Shown here: in pieces, positions 23,926-32,572 of the stretch
Layout of the letters: every line of letters begins with the position of its first letter
Numbering within the stretch: position 1 is the first letter of the stretch
Assembly (NCBI RefSeq): GCF_014204895.1
Contig: NZ_JACHMF010000001.1
Location: forward strand, 7,316,001-7,380,000
DNA length: 64,000 nucleotides
Source: Paractinoplanes abujensis
GTDB taxonomy: Bacteria > Actinomycetota > Actinomycetes > Mycobacteriales > Micromonosporaceae
Direction of reading: 5' to 3'
The notes under the pieces: generated by a model
The model's input: the letters and a program-made list of their open reading frames with translations, nothing else
Databases searched by the model: none
What the model was told of the DNA's origin: nothing
Translations under genes and position numbers: made by a program

Positions 23926-25017
23926 ATGTCGGGCGAGAAGACTGAACAACCGACACCCCAGAAACTCAAGAAGGCCAAGCGCGAAGGCCAGATCGGCAAG
24001 TCCCAGGACATCGGCGCCTGGTTCGGCATGCTGGCCGCGAGCGTGATGCTGCCGCGCACCCTGGAAACGGCCATGAAGCACGCCGAGGAGCTGGTCACGC
24101 AGATCCCCGACGTCATCGCCGACCCCCAGCCGGCCCAGGCGATGGCCCTGCTCAAAGAGGCCGGCATGAGCACGGTGTGGGCCGTGCTGCCGCTGGCCCT
24201 GACGATGATGGTGGTGGGCATCGCCGCTTCCGGTGCCCAGGGCGGCATCCGGGTCGCGACCAAGCTGTTCATCCCCAAGTTCAACCGGCTCAACCCGTGG
24301 CCCGGCCTCAAACGGATGCTCGGCCCGCAAGCCCTCTGGGAGGGCACCAAGGCCCTGGTCAAGACCGGCGTGCTGGCCGGCGTCCTCTACGTCACCACCA
24401 AGGACGTCTTCCCGGCGCTGATGAGCGCCGGGCAGCTGCCGCTGGCCGCGCTGTTCGGCACCGTCACCGACGCCGCCCTCAACCTGATCCGGGCCGCCTC
24501 GGTGGCGGGTATCGCCATGGCCGCGGCCGACTACTTCGTCGTGCGCCGGCGCACCAACAAACAGCTGCGGATGACCAAGGAAGAGGTCAAGCAGGAGTAC
24601 AAGAACAGCGAGGGCGACCCGCTGATCAAGGCGCAGATCCGGGCCCGGCAGATGGCGATGGCCCGCAACCGGCAGATGGCCGACGTGCCGACCGCGGACG
24701 TCGTCATGGTCAACCCCACCCACGTGGCCGTGGCGTTGCGTTACGAGGCGCAGAAGGGCGCGCCGCGCGTCGTGGCCAAGGGTCAGGGCCCGCTCGCCAC
24801 CAAGATCCGCGAACTGGCCGGCGAGCACCGCGTTCCCATGGTCGAGGACAAGCCGCTGGCCCGTGCGCTCTACGGCGGCGTCGAGGTGGGCCACGAGATC
24901 CCGGCCGAGTTCTTCGGCGCGGTGGCCCGGGTGCTGGCGTTCGTCATGAGCCTGAAGGTGAAGGGCTCGGCGGCAGGCCTGCACCGCAACCCACATTCTG
25001 AATCAGAGGCCGCATAA
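23926..25017 (+). CDS. flhB: Flagellar type III export switch protein FlhB
   Basis: A 363-aa protein that switches export specificity from rod/hook to filament substrates. The N-terminus has EKTEQPTPQKLKKAKREGQI, four membrane segments follow (~30-48, 84-105, ~143-162, ~183-205), and the cytoplasmic domain contains the self-cleaving NPTH at 263-266. The C-terminal domain has EHRVPMVEDKPLARALYGGV and ends with a ~25-residue tail. The ATG at 23926 has GGGGGTGAG upstream, 47 bp after fliR. Confidence 0.96.
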   Translation: MSGEKTEQPTPQKLKKAKREGQIGKSQDIGAWFGMLAASVMLPRTLETAMKHAEELVTQIPDVIADPQPAQAMALLKEAGMSTVWAVLPLALTMMVVGIAASGAQGGIRVATKLFIPKFNRLNPWPGLKRMLGPQALWEGTKALVKTGVLAGVLYVTTKDVFPALMSAGQLPLAALFGTVTDAALNLIRAASVAGIAMAAADYFVVRRRTNKQLRMTKEEVKQEYKNSEGDPLIKAQIRARQMAMARNRQMADVPTADVVMVNPTHVAVALRYEAQKGAPRVVAKGQGPLATKIRELAGEHRVPMVEDKPLARALYGGVEVGHEIPAEFFGAVARVLAFVMSLKVKGSAAGLHRNPHSESEAA

Positions 25018-25089
25018 CTGAAAAGTTAGGAGATTTCCTCACATAGGTCCCTCGAACGGGGGAAGATCGGCATGCGGGAAGAGCCCTCG

Positions 25090-25115
25090 CTCAGTGGCGG
25101 CGACAGATCGCCGAA
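25090..25115 (+). promoter_or_regulatory. Candidate FliA-type promoter of flhA
   Basis: CTCA at 25090-25093, exactly 16 nt, GCCGAA at 25110-25115, 66 bp before the flhA GTG in the 164-bp flhB-flhA gap. Confidence 0.75.
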
Positions 25116-25181
25116 GAGGGAAACGCCAGGACGGCGAACCCCGCGCAGGGATGGCTCCAACGTCCACTCCTGGAAGGTGCC

Positions 25182-27236
25182 GTGAAGAACCGCAACATCA
25201 GCAAACTTGCCGTGCCCGTCGGGGTCGTCGGCATCGTCCTCATGATGGTCGTGCCCTTGCCGACCTTCCTGCTGGACATGTTGATCGCGCTCAACATCAC
25301 CGCGGCCCTGCTGATCATGCTGACCAGCATGTTCGTCCAGAAACCACTGGACTTCTCGATCTTCCCGGCCCTGCTGCTGGTAGCCACCCTGTTCCGCCTC
25401 GCGCTCAACATCAGCGCGACCCGCCTGGTGCTGAGCGAGGGCGACGCGGGCAAGGTGATCCACGCGTTCGGCAGCTTCGTCGTCGGTGGCAACCTCGTCA
25501 TCGGCCTCGTCATCTTCCTGATCCTGGTGATCGTCCAGATGGTCGTGGTCACCAAGGGCGCCGAGCGGGTGGCCGAGGTCGGCGCCCGCTTCACCCTCGA
25601 CGCCATGCCCGGCAAGCAGATGGCGATCGACGCCGATCTCAACGCCGGCCTGATCGACGAGGACCAGGCCAAGAAGCGCCGGGCCGAGGTGGCCGCGGAG
25701 GCCGAGTTCTACGGCGCCATGGACGGTGGTTCCAAGTTCGTCAAGGGCGACGCCATCGCCGCCGTCATCATCACGCTGATCAACCTGGTCGGCGGGTTCG
25801 CGATCGGCGTGGCCCAGCAGGGCATGGCGGCCGGCGACGCGATGAACCACTACAGCCTGCTGAGCATCGGCGACGGCCTGGTCTCGCAGATCCCGGCCCT
25901 GCTGCTCTCGGTGGCCACCGGTCTGATCGTGACCCGCTCGGCCACCTCGGGCGACATGGGTTCGACGGTCACCACCCAGCTCAGCCAGAACAAGCTCGCG
26001 CTGCGCATCGCCGGCGGCGCCTCGCTGGCCCTCTGCGTCATCCCGGGCCTGCCCAAGGTTCCCTTCCTGGTGGTCGGCGCGGCAGTCCTGATCGCCGCGC
26101 AGAAGATCAAGGACCCGGTGCCGGAGGAAGAGGTGGCGGCGGCCGCGGCGGCCGGCGAGGCGGTCGAGATGCCGCCCGCGGACTCGCCGGAGCAGCTGCT
26201 GGGCGAGATGCGCGTCGACCCGCTCGAACTCGCCCTCTCACCCGACCTCGTCGACCTGGTCGACGCCAGCAGCGGGGACCTGCTCGACCGGGTCCGGGCG
26301 TTGCGCCGCAAGATGGCCATGGAACTCGGCGTGATCATGCCGCCGGTGCGCACGCGAGACGATCTCGACCTGCCGCTTTCCTCGTACGCCATCCGGATCT
26401 CCGGCACCGACGCGGGCACCGGCGAGGCGCCGCCCGGCACGGTGCTGGCCATCGGCGACGGGTTGCAGGGCCTGCCCGGCAAGGCCGGGGTCGAGCCGGT
26501 GTTCGGCCTGCCCGGCAAGTGGGTGCCGTCCGAACTGCACTACCAGGCCGAACTGTCCGGCGCGACGGTGGTCGACCGGGCCAGCGTGATCATCACGCAC
26601 CTGGCCGAGGTCGTCCGGACCAACGCCAGCCGGCTGCTCGGCCGCGAGGACGTGCGCGCGCTGACCGAGACGGTCAAGCGCACCCACCCGGTCGTGGTCG
26701 AGGAGCTGACGCCCGCGGTGCTCAGCCTCGGCCAGATCCAGAAAGTGCTCCAAGGGCTCCTCGACGAGGGCGTACCGATCCGCGACCTGGTACGCATCTT
26801 CGAGGCGCTCTCCCTTCGGGCGAAGGTCTCCGTCGACCAGGACAGCCTGGTCGAGGCGGCCCGCGCGGCGCTGGGTCCCGCTATCGCGGCCCAGTACACG
26901 ACCGCCGGCCGGCTCACGGTGATCACGCTCGACCCCATGCTCGAGCAGCAACTGCTCGAATCTCTGCGGCCCAGTGAGACGGGGGCCTTCATGGCGATCG
27001 ACGGCATGCGTGCCGAGGCGATCGTCAGCGAGGCGGCCCGGCTCACCGAGACCGCGGAACAGCAGGGGCTGGCCCCCGTGCTGGCCTGCTCGCCACAACT
27101 GCGGCTGCCACTGATGCGACTGCTGCGCGCCGGATCGCGCCGGGTCCAGGTGCTGTCGTACGGCGAAATCTCTGGTTCCACAGCACAGATCGAAACGATT
27201 GGGGTGGTCAACGGTGCCTACGCGGGTGCTGCTTGA
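25182..27236 (+). CDS. flhA: Flagellar type III export protein FlhA
   Basis: A 684-aa protein that forms the nonameric export ring and docks substrates and chaperones. About eight membrane segments occupy the first ~310 residues, with the FHIPEP-type signature as TLFRLALNISATRLVLSEGD and the loop ERVAEVGARFTLDAMPGKQM. The C-terminal cytoplasmic domain (~340-684) includes DLLDRVRALRRKMAMELGVI and RTHPVVVEELTPAVLSLGQI. The GTG at 25182 has TGGAAGGTG upstream. The last 23 bp overlap the FlhF-like gene. Confidence 0.96.
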   Translation: MKNRNISKLAVPVGVVGIVLMMVVPLPTFLLDMLIALNITAALLIMLTSMFVQKPLDFSIFPALLLVATLFRLALNISATRLVLSEGDAGKVIHAFGSFVVGGNLVIGLVIFLILVIVQMVVVTKGAERVAEVGARFTLDAMPGKQMAIDADLNAGLIDEDQAKKRRAEVAAEAEFYGAMDGGSKFVKGDAIAAVIITLINLVGGFAIGVAQQGMAAGDAMNHYSLLSIGDGLVSQIPALLLSVATGLIVTRSATSGDMGSTVTTQLSQNKLALRIAGGASLALCVIPGLPKVPFLVVGAAVLIAAQKIKDPVPEEEVAAAAAAGEAVEMPPADSPEQLLGEMRVDPLELALSPDLVDLVDASSGDLLDRVRALRRKMAMELGVIMPPVRTRDDLDLPLSSYAIRISGTDAGTGEAPPGTVLAIGDGLQGLPGKAGVEPVFGLPGKWVPSELHYQAELSGATVVDRASVIITHLAEVVRTNASRLLGREDVRALTETVKRTHPVVVEELTPAVLSLGQIQKVLQGLLDEGVPIRDLVRIFEALSLRAKVSVDQDSLVEAARAALGPAIAAQYTTAGRLTVITLDPMLEQQLLESLRPSETGAFMAIDGMRAEAIVSEAARLTETAEQQGLAPVLACSPQLRLPLMRLLRAGSRRVQVLSYGEISGSTAQIETIGVVNGAYAGAA

Positions 27237-28839
27237 GGGACCGGCCATCGAGCCGCTGCTGGCTCAGGTGCGCGATGAGTACGGCTCCCGTGTCCGGATC
27301 ATCTCCGCCGACAAGGTCCGCAGTGGCGGCGTCGGTGGTTTCTTCGCCAAACAGCATTACGAGCTGTCGGTCGAGGTGCCGGACCCGAACGAGGACAGGA
27401 ATGACATGACTTCACGGATGAAGACGACCGACACCGGCCAGCACAGCCTGGAACGGCTCCTCGAGCGAGCCGAGTCGCAGGACCGGATGGACGACCCGGG
27501 CCGGGCGGCACCACGCCCGTTCGGCGGGAGCGCCTCACCGCGCTCGGTCACGCCGGCGTCGTTCGGCATGACCCGGCCCGCCGAGACCCCGTCCCGGCCC
27601 GCCGCCGAGAGCGGGTTCGGTGCCGACGAGGGCCGCAGCGCCGCGTTCGGGGACACCGGGGCCGCGTTCGCCGAGCTGATGGCCGGCCTCAACGGCGGTG
27701 ACCAGCTCACGTCGCGCCCCAAGCCGGCGCCGCGGGAGGAGCCCGCCCCGACCGTACGGCCGTTCCGCCCGGCCGCGGCCAGCGAGTCGCCGGTCAACGT
27801 GGCCCGGACGCCCGCACCGGCGGCAGTCCCGGCTCCGCCCGCCCCGGCCCCGGCCGTGGTGGCCCCGCAGTCGCCCGCCGCTCCGTCCTTCGTGACCGAG
27901 CCGCCCGCACCGGCCCCGGCCATCGCGCCGACGTCACCCGCGCCGGTCTCGCCCGCGCCCCGCCTCGCCGACCGCATCGGTGGGCTGGCCGCCAGCGAGA
28001 TCGAGATCGACGAGGTGCCGCCCGCGCCCGAGCCGGTCGCCGAGACGCCGGCCCCCGTCGAGACGTACGGGTTCCAGCCGGCCTCGCCGGTCTCGGCCGT
28101 TCCGGCCCCGGCCGCCGCCACGGCCCCGCCGGTCGCCGACAACGAGCCGGTGGTGCGGAACCTGATGTCGGTGGGCATGCCGGAGAACATGGCCCGCCAG
28201 ATCACCGGCAGCGACACCTACGCCGGCGTGCTGAGCGTGCTGGCCGCGCGGCCCAGCGCCCCGGGCATCCCGGACGGGCCGGGCGAGATCCTGGTGCTCG
28301 CGGGTGACATCAACCTGGGGGTCACCATCGGCCGCCAGCTGCTCGACCAGATCGGCGTGCCGGAGAACCACCTGCTGCTGGCCGCGCAGTCGACGGCCGG
28401 CACCGGGCTCCACTCGTCGCGGCTGATCTCGACGCCCGAGGCGGCCGAGAGCCGCACCGAGAAGCTGCACAGCGCCGAGGAGCCCTGGGTCGTCGTGCTC
28501 GAGGCGCCGGTGGGCGGCACCGACCCGATCTGGGTCAACGAGATGTGCGACGCGATCGGGGCCACCGCGGTCTGGGCGGTCGTCGACGCCACCCGCAAGA
28601 CCGCTGACAGCGCCCGGCACCTGCGGACGCTCGGCGAGGTGGAGTCGCTGGTGGTGCACGGCGTCGAGCTGACCGGTGACCCGGCCTCCGTGCTCGGCCT
28701 GGACCTGCCGATCTACTCGCTGGACGGCAAGCCGGCCACCCCGCACGCCTGGGCCGCCATGCTCTGCGCGCGGATCGCGTCCGACGTCATGCCGGTCGCC
28801 GCGGCCCCGCGGCGCGTCACCCGCACGGTGCGGCAGTGA
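27214..28839 (+). CDS. FlhF-like protein lacking the GTPase P-loop
   Basis: A 541-aa product starting at a GTG inside the flhA 3' end. Residues 1-~55 resemble the FlhF N-terminal (B) domain: LLAQVRDEYGSRVRIISADK then VRSGGVGGFFAKQHYELSVE. A long Pro/Ala-rich disordered region spans ~90-305. The C-terminal ~230 residues have the FlhF order of segments (GEILVLAGDINLGVTIGRQL at the P-loop position, then AVWAVVDATRKTADSARHL), but the glycine-rich GxxGxGKT motif is missing, so GTP hydrolysis is unlikely. Position after flhA is the usual flhF site. I infer a degenerate FlhF that may still place or count flagella. Confidence 0.72.
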   Translation: MPTRVLLEGPAIEPLLAQVRDEYGSRVRIISADKVRSGGVGGFFAKQHYELSVEVPDPNEDRNDMTSRMKTTDTGQHSLERLLERAESQDRMDDPGRAAPRPFGGSASPRSVTPASFGMTRPAETPSRPAAESGFGADEGRSAAFGDTGAAFAELMAGLNGGDQLTSRPKPAPREEPAPTVRPFRPAAASESPVNVARTPAPAAVPAPPAPAPAVVAPQSPAAPSFVTEPPAPAPAIAPTSPAPVSPAPRLADRIGGLAASEIEIDEVPPAPEPVAETPAPVETYGFQPASPVSAVPAPAAATAPPVADNEPVVRNLMSVGMPENMARQITGSDTYAGVLSVLAARPSAPGIPDGPGEILVLAGDINLGVTIGRQLLDQIGVPENHLLLAAQSTAGTGLHSSRLISTPEAAESRTEKLHSAEEPWVVVLEAPVGGTDPIWVNEMCDAIGATAVWAVVDATRKTADSARHLRTLGEVESLVVHGVELTGDPASVLGLDLPIYSLDGKPATPHAWAAMLCARIASDVMPVAAAPRRVTRTVRQ

Positions 28840-29084
28840 TTCGTCCATCGGTCCTGCTGTTCGCGCTCCTGATGAGCGCGCCGGCGCTGTACCGCTACGT
28901 GCTCGACCAGGTCGACGTCACCGAGGTTCTGATCCGGTTCGTTATCGCCGTGCCGATCGCCGCCCTGCTGCTCGCGGGGTTGCGCTTCGTCACCGCGGGA
29001 TACGGCCGGCCGGAGGGGAAGCCGGCAGGCACCCCGGTGACACCGAGCCCGCTCGACGCGCCGGAGGCACAGAAGCCGGCCTGA
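28836..29084 (+). CDS. Small two-helix membrane protein downstream of the FlhF-like gene
   Basis: An 82-aa product starting at a GTG that overlaps the previous stop by 4 bp, hence translationally coupled. Two hydrophobic segments (~4-20 and ~32-50) are followed by a Pro-rich tail. I do not recognise a family. It is not FliQ: it lacks FliQ's conserved core and the second helix is too short. In operon position it stands where flhG would be. Function unknown. Confidence 0.7.
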   Translation: MIRPSVLLFALLMSAPALYRYVLDQVDVTEVLIRFVIAVPIAALLLAGLRFVTAGYGRPEGKPAGTPVTPSPLDAPEAQKPA

Positions 29085-29095
29085 CAGGTCCACGT

Positions 29096-29131
29096 AAAAG
29101 GGGGTGACCGCTTCGGCGGCCACCCCCTTTT
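29096..29131. terminator. Bidirectional terminator between the plus-strand export operon and fliK
   Basis: AAAAGGGGGTG (29096-29106) pairs with CACCCCCTTTT (29121-29131), with an inner CCGC-TTCG-GCGG stem. The A-run on one side and T-run on the other let it work in both directions between convergent operons. Confidence 0.93.
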
Positions 29132-29138
29132 GCGTGTC

Positions 29139-31019
29139 TTAGGCGTGCGTGTCGAGCCGGCTCGAGCCGGGGGCGGCCGGCCGGATCGTCGGCGCGGCCG
29201 TCTCGGCCGGTGCCGCCGGTCCGGTCTCGCGGCGCCCGCCGCCCGGGAAGGCCGCCGCCGCGAACTGCTGGCGCGCCTGCTCCTGCTGCGCGTTGCCCTG
29301 CCGCAGGTCGAGCGTCGTGTTGCGGAAACCGGCGTCGGTCAGTTCGCGCCGCAGGTCGTCCATGGCGTTGCGCAGGGCCTCGTTGCCGGCGTCGGTGCCG
29401 CCGGTCAGCTGCACGTTGATCTCGCCGTTGCGGATCTCGGCCACCACCTGCACCGGGCCCAGGTCGACCGGGTGCAGGTTGACGGTCAGCCGGTGCACGC
29501 CGTCCGCGTCCAGCTTGAGCGGCACGATCCGCATGGCGAGCTGGGCCGCGGGTGGCTGGAAGGCCGGCGCGGCGGCGGGCGGCGGCGGGGCGCCGGCGGC
29601 GGGTGCGGCCGGGGTCGCCGCCTGGGGCCCGGAGACGCCGGCCAGGCCGGCCTGACCGAGCGTGCCCGGGGTGGCGGCGCCGTCCGGTGCCACACCGGGC
29701 GCGGCGGCCGGGTTGACCGGGTTGGCGGTCACCGGACCGGTGGCGGAGTCGGCTGGGGCCTGGTCGGGCAGGGCGCTGGACGGGGCCGGAGCCGCCGCCG
29801 GGTCGGCCGGCGCGCCCGCTCCCGTGCCGTCGGCCGGGGCCGGTGTGGTGTTCGCGGGCGTGGCGGCTGCCGCGTCGGCCGGGGCCGGCGTGGTGCCCGC
29901 GGAGCTGGCGGCTGCCGCGTCGGCCGGGGCCGGCGTGGTGCCCGCGGGTGTGGCGGCGGCTGCGGTGTCGGCTGAGGCCGGTGTGGGCGGCACAAGGCCG
30001 GCCGGACGGGGTCCGGCCATCGGGGTCGCGCCGGTGGCCGGCGCGGTGAGTGCGCTTGCCGCGTCGGCTGCGGCCAAGGGGCCGGCCGGGACCGCGGTGC
30101 CGGCCGGGTCGGAGCCGACGGCCTGGCGGCCGTCCCCGGTTCCCGCGGCTGGTCCACCCTGAGCAGCCGCACCGGTCTGGGCGAGCTGGGCGGCGAGGGC
30201 CGGCGGCAGTGGTGTGCCGAGGCCCTGCTGCGGGCCGGCACCGGCCGCCGGGTTGGCGGTCGCCGGAACGGCGGCGGCCTGCGGCGTGGGTCCGCCGGCG
30301 GTTTCCCGGGCCGGGTCGGCCGGCGGGTTCGGGACCGTGGCCGTCTGGCCGGCCGCGGCGGCCATCGCGGCTGCGGTCTGAGCGACGGCGGCTGCCGCGG
30401 CCTGAGAATCCTGCGCAGGCGCGGCGCCGGCTTCCGGATTCCGGGTGGTTGCGGTCTCGTCGGTGGCCACGCGGTCACCGGTGTCGGAGCCGGTCTGCTC
30501 GGCGCGGCCGGTGCCACCCTGGCCGTCGGCCCGTTCGCTCCGGACCCGGTCGGTCCCCGTCCGGTCGGCCGGGGTGCGCTCGCCGGGGCGGTCGGCCCGG
30601 TCCGCTCGGCCCGAACGGTCGGAGCGTCGGCCGGCCTCGGCCCGGTCCGCGCGCGCCCGGTCGCCGGAGGCGCGGCTCGAGGCGGTGTCGCGGTCCTCAG
30701 CACGCCGCTGGTCGGCCCGGTTCGCCGCGGCGGCCCGGTCGGCCGCCTCCCGCTGCAGGGCGCTGCGCCCCGCGGCGGCCCGCCCGGCGTCGGCCCGGCG
30801 GTCGGCGTCCCGCTGGTCGGCCCGGTCCCCGGCGGCCCGGCGCGCGGCCGCGTCGCGGCCGTCGGTCCCGGTCGTCTCGTCCCGTTTCGGCTTGTCGAGC
30901 TCGGCCGAGAGCGCGGAGCCGAACTCCTCCCCGCCCTCGCCCCGCTTGGACGCGGGCCGCCGGGCGATATCGGCCGCCGACGTGCGGTCGGCTCCGCTCA
31001 CGGAATTCGGCATCTTCAT
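29139..31019 (-). CDS. fliK: Flagellar hook-length control protein FliK
   Basis: A 626-aa protein, last gene of the minus-strand basal-body operon. The recognisable part is the C-terminal hook-length domain (~490-600: LAMRIVPLKLDADGVHRLTV, NLHPVDLGPVQVVAEIRNGE, LRRELTDAGFRNTTLDLRQG), which contacts FlhB to switch export. The rest is low complexity: an Arg/Ala/Asp-rich stretch (~45-175), then Pro/Ala/Thr-rich sequence including repeats of GTTPAPADAAAA. Long disordered N-terminal regions are normal for a molecular ruler, but this one exceeds enteric FliK (about 400 aa). The ATG at 31019 has GGAGGAGAG upstream. Confidence 0.88.
   Translation of the reverse strand: MKMPNSVSGADRTSAADIARRPASKRGEGGEEFGSALSAELDKPKRDETTGTDGRDAAARRAAGDRADQRDADRRADAGRAAAGRSALQREAADRAAAANRADQRRAEDRDTASSRASGDRARADRAEAGRRSDRSGRADRADRPGERTPADRTGTDRVRSERADGQGGTGRAEQTGSDTGDRVATDETATTRNPEAGAAPAQDSQAAAAAVAQTAAAMAAAAGQTATVPNPPADPARETAGGPTPQAAAVPATANPAAGAGPQQGLGTPLPPALAAQLAQTGAAAQGGPAAGTGDGRQAVGSDPAGTAVPAGPLAAADAASALTAPATGATPMAGPRPAGLVPPTPASADTAAAATPAGTTPAPADAAAASSAGTTPAPADAAAATPANTTPAPADGTGAGAPADPAAAPAPSSALPDQAPADSATGPVTANPVNPAAAPGVAPDGAATPGTLGQAGLAGVSGPQAATPAAPAAGAPPPPAAAPAFQPPAAQLAMRIVPLKLDADGVHRLTVNLHPVDLGPVQVVAEIRNGEINVQLTGGTDAGNEALRNAMDDLRRELTDAGFRNTTLDLRQGNAQQEQARQQFAAAAFPGGGRRETGPAAPAETAAPTIRPAAPGSSRLDTHA
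29829..29981. repeat. 45-bp tandem repeat inside fliK
   Basis: GTCGGCCGGGGCCGG starts at 29829, 29874 and 29919 (45 bp apart), with a decayed copy at 29967 (48 bp on). Each unit encodes 15 residues of the TTPAPADAAAA type in the FliK ruler region, so copy number changes would alter protein length without a frameshift. Confidence 0.85.
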
Positions 31020-31051
31020 GCGGCTCTCCTCCAGATCGGGCGGTCGACGGG

Positions 31052-32059
31052 TCAGCCGCCGAGCGCGGCGAGGGCCTTCTGGACCTTCGGGACGTACTTC
31101 TGGGTCTCCGAGAACGGCGGGATGCCGCCGTACCGGTGCACCGCGCCGCCGCCCGCGTTGTAGGCGGCCAGCGCCAGCGGCAGCGACTTGAACTCGCGCA
31201 GGTTGCGGGCCAGCAGCTTGGCGCCGCCGTTGATCGCCTGCGCCGGGTCGAAGGAGTCCTTGACGCCCAGCCCGCGCGCGGTCGACGGCATGAGCTGCAT
31301 CAGGCCCTGGGCGCCGGCCTTGCTGACGGCCTTGGGGTCGTACCCGGACTCGACCTTGGCCACCGCCGCGAGCAGCTTGGGTGAGACGCCGTACCGGTTG
31401 CCGGCCTGCACGAAGAGGTCGGCGTAGGGCACCCCGGCCAGGGCGCCGGTGCCCTGCAGACTGGCCGGGCGGATCGCGGAGACGGCGTTCTGCGGGGTGA
31501 CCGGGAAGTCCGAGACGACGCGGCGGATGTGCGTCGGTTTCTCGTACACGCTCTGGATCTTGACGTGGTCGCCCGGCTTGGGAGCCGCGATCATCTTGTT
31601 GTCGCCGAGGTAGATGGCGACGTGGTCGACGGGGGAGTCGAACGCGAGGATGTCGCCCGGTTTGGCCTGGGCCAGGTTGGCCACCGGCTCGCCCGCCTTG
31701 GCCTGCTGGTGCGACAGCCGGGGCAGTTTGATGCCGAGGTCGCTGTAGGCCCGCTGCACCAACGCCGAACAGTCCAGCCCCTTGTCCGGGTCGGTGCTGC
31801 CGAAGACGTACGGGGTGCCGAGGTATTTCTTGGCCGCGTCGACGACGTTCTGACCGGTGGCCTGGTTGTTCAGGCGCATGCTGCCGCCCTGCCCGGTCGC
31901 GCTGGCCAGCGCCGAGGCGAACGTGGTGGTGCCGCCGGGTCCGGTGGTGCTCACGGTGCCGGTCGCACCGGTGGCGCCCGGAGCGGGGTTGACCGGGGTG
32001 AGTCCGAGCTGGCCCTGGAGCTCCTGGATGCGGTTGAGCACCCCGGTGACACCGATCAT
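31052..32059 (-). CDS. NlpC/P60 endopeptidase - lytic transglycosylase fusion, FlgJ-like position
   Basis: A 335-aa two-domain peptidoglycan hydrolase. The NlpC/P60 domain (~65-180) has Cys97 (GLDCSALVQRAYS) and His146 (VDHVAIYLG). The C-terminal SLT domain (~212-330) has catalytic Glu237 (AVAKVESGYDPKA), GLMQLMPSTARGLGV and LALAAYNAGGGAVHRYGG. There is no signal peptide, although both activities work outside the membrane; the N-terminus (MIGVTGVLNRIQELQGQLGL) suggests export by the flagellar type III gate. Between fliJ and fliK, it probably opens the cell wall for the rod. It overlaps fliJ by 4 bp. Confidence 0.9.
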   Translation of the reverse strand: MIGVTGVLNRIQELQGQLGLTPVNPAPGATGATGTVSTTGPGGTTTFASALASATGQGGSMRLNNQATGQNVVDAAKKYLGTPYVFGSTDPDKGLDCSALVQRAYSDLGIKLPRLSHQQAKAGEPVANLAQAKPGDILAFDSPVDHVAIYLGDNKMIAAPKPGDHVKIQSVYEKPTHIRRVVSDFPVTPQNAVSAIRPASLQGTGALAGVPYADLFVQAGNRYGVSPKLLAAVAKVESGYDPKAVSKAGAQGLMQLMPSTARGLGVKDSFDPAQAINGGAKLLARNLREFKSLPLALAAYNAGGGAVHRYGGIPPFSETQKYVPKVQKALAALGG

Positions 32060-32499
32060 TCAGCGCCCCCGCTGCGCGCCGCGTTGCGGGCCTTGCTGGT
32101 CATCGCCAGCTCGTCCAGGTTGGCCTGGTCCTTGCGCAGGTCGTTGGCGCGCACCATCTCGGCGTGCCGTTCGGCCATCATCTCGACCGCGCGCCGGCGT
32201 TTGGCCGCGTCGGCCAGCACGGCCATCCGCTCGCGCTCGACCTCCTCGGCCTCTTCGACCATGCGGTGCGCGCTCATCAGGGCGCCGGCCAGTGACTGCC
32301 GGGCGACGAGCCCCGCCACGATGGCCCGGGCGGTGCCCTCGGTGGGCGCCTCCGCGCCGACCAGATCGAGCTGCTTACGCCGTACGAGGTCCTGGGCCTC
32401 ACGGATCTCGGCGCGCGACTGCATGACGGCGCCCTTGGCCGCGTCCTCCTGGGCCTTGCGGGCGCGGAGCACGGGAGAGAGCCGGAAGAAACGGTTCAC
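32056..32499 (-). CDS. fliJ: FliJ-like flagellar export protein
   Basis: A 147-aa protein predicted to be almost wholly coiled-coil, as expected for FliJ, which inserts into the FliI ATPase ring. FRLSPVLRARKAQEDAAKGA at the N-terminus matches the FliJ pattern; sequence is otherwise poorly conserved in this family, so position (after fliI) carries much of the call. The GTG at 32499 has CTAGGAGG upstream. A separate promoter candidate lies just upstream. Confidence 0.82.
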   Translation of the reverse strand: MNRFFRLSPVLRARKAQEDAAKGAVMQSRAEIREAQDLVRRKQLDLVGAEAPTEGTARAIVAGLVARQSLAGALMSAHRMVEEAEEVERERMAVLADAAKRRRAVEMMAERHAEMVRANDLRKDQANLDELAMTSKARNAARSGGAE

Positions 32500-32541
32500 G
32501 TTCTGCCTCCTAGCGGCCGGGACGGGCCCTCACTTATCCCG

Positions 32542-32567
32542 GTCGGCCCGCGACCCGAATCGCTGAG
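32542..32567 (-). promoter_or_regulatory. Candidate internal FliA-type promoter upstream of fliJ
   Basis: On the minus strand CTCA (32567-32564), 16 nt, GCCGAC (32547-32542), in the 93-bp fliI-fliJ gap. The stretch CTCAGCGA matches the flgB and flgN promoters (CTCAGCGGA). It would boost fliJ, the cell-wall hydrolase and fliK. Confidence 0.65.
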
Positions 32568-32572
32568 GTCCT

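Noticed and set aside
28836..29084. The 82-aa membrane protein as the missing FliQ
   Set aside because: FliQ has two long helices with a conserved polar core and almost no tail; this protein has a Pro-rich 30-residue tail and none of the FliQ motifs.
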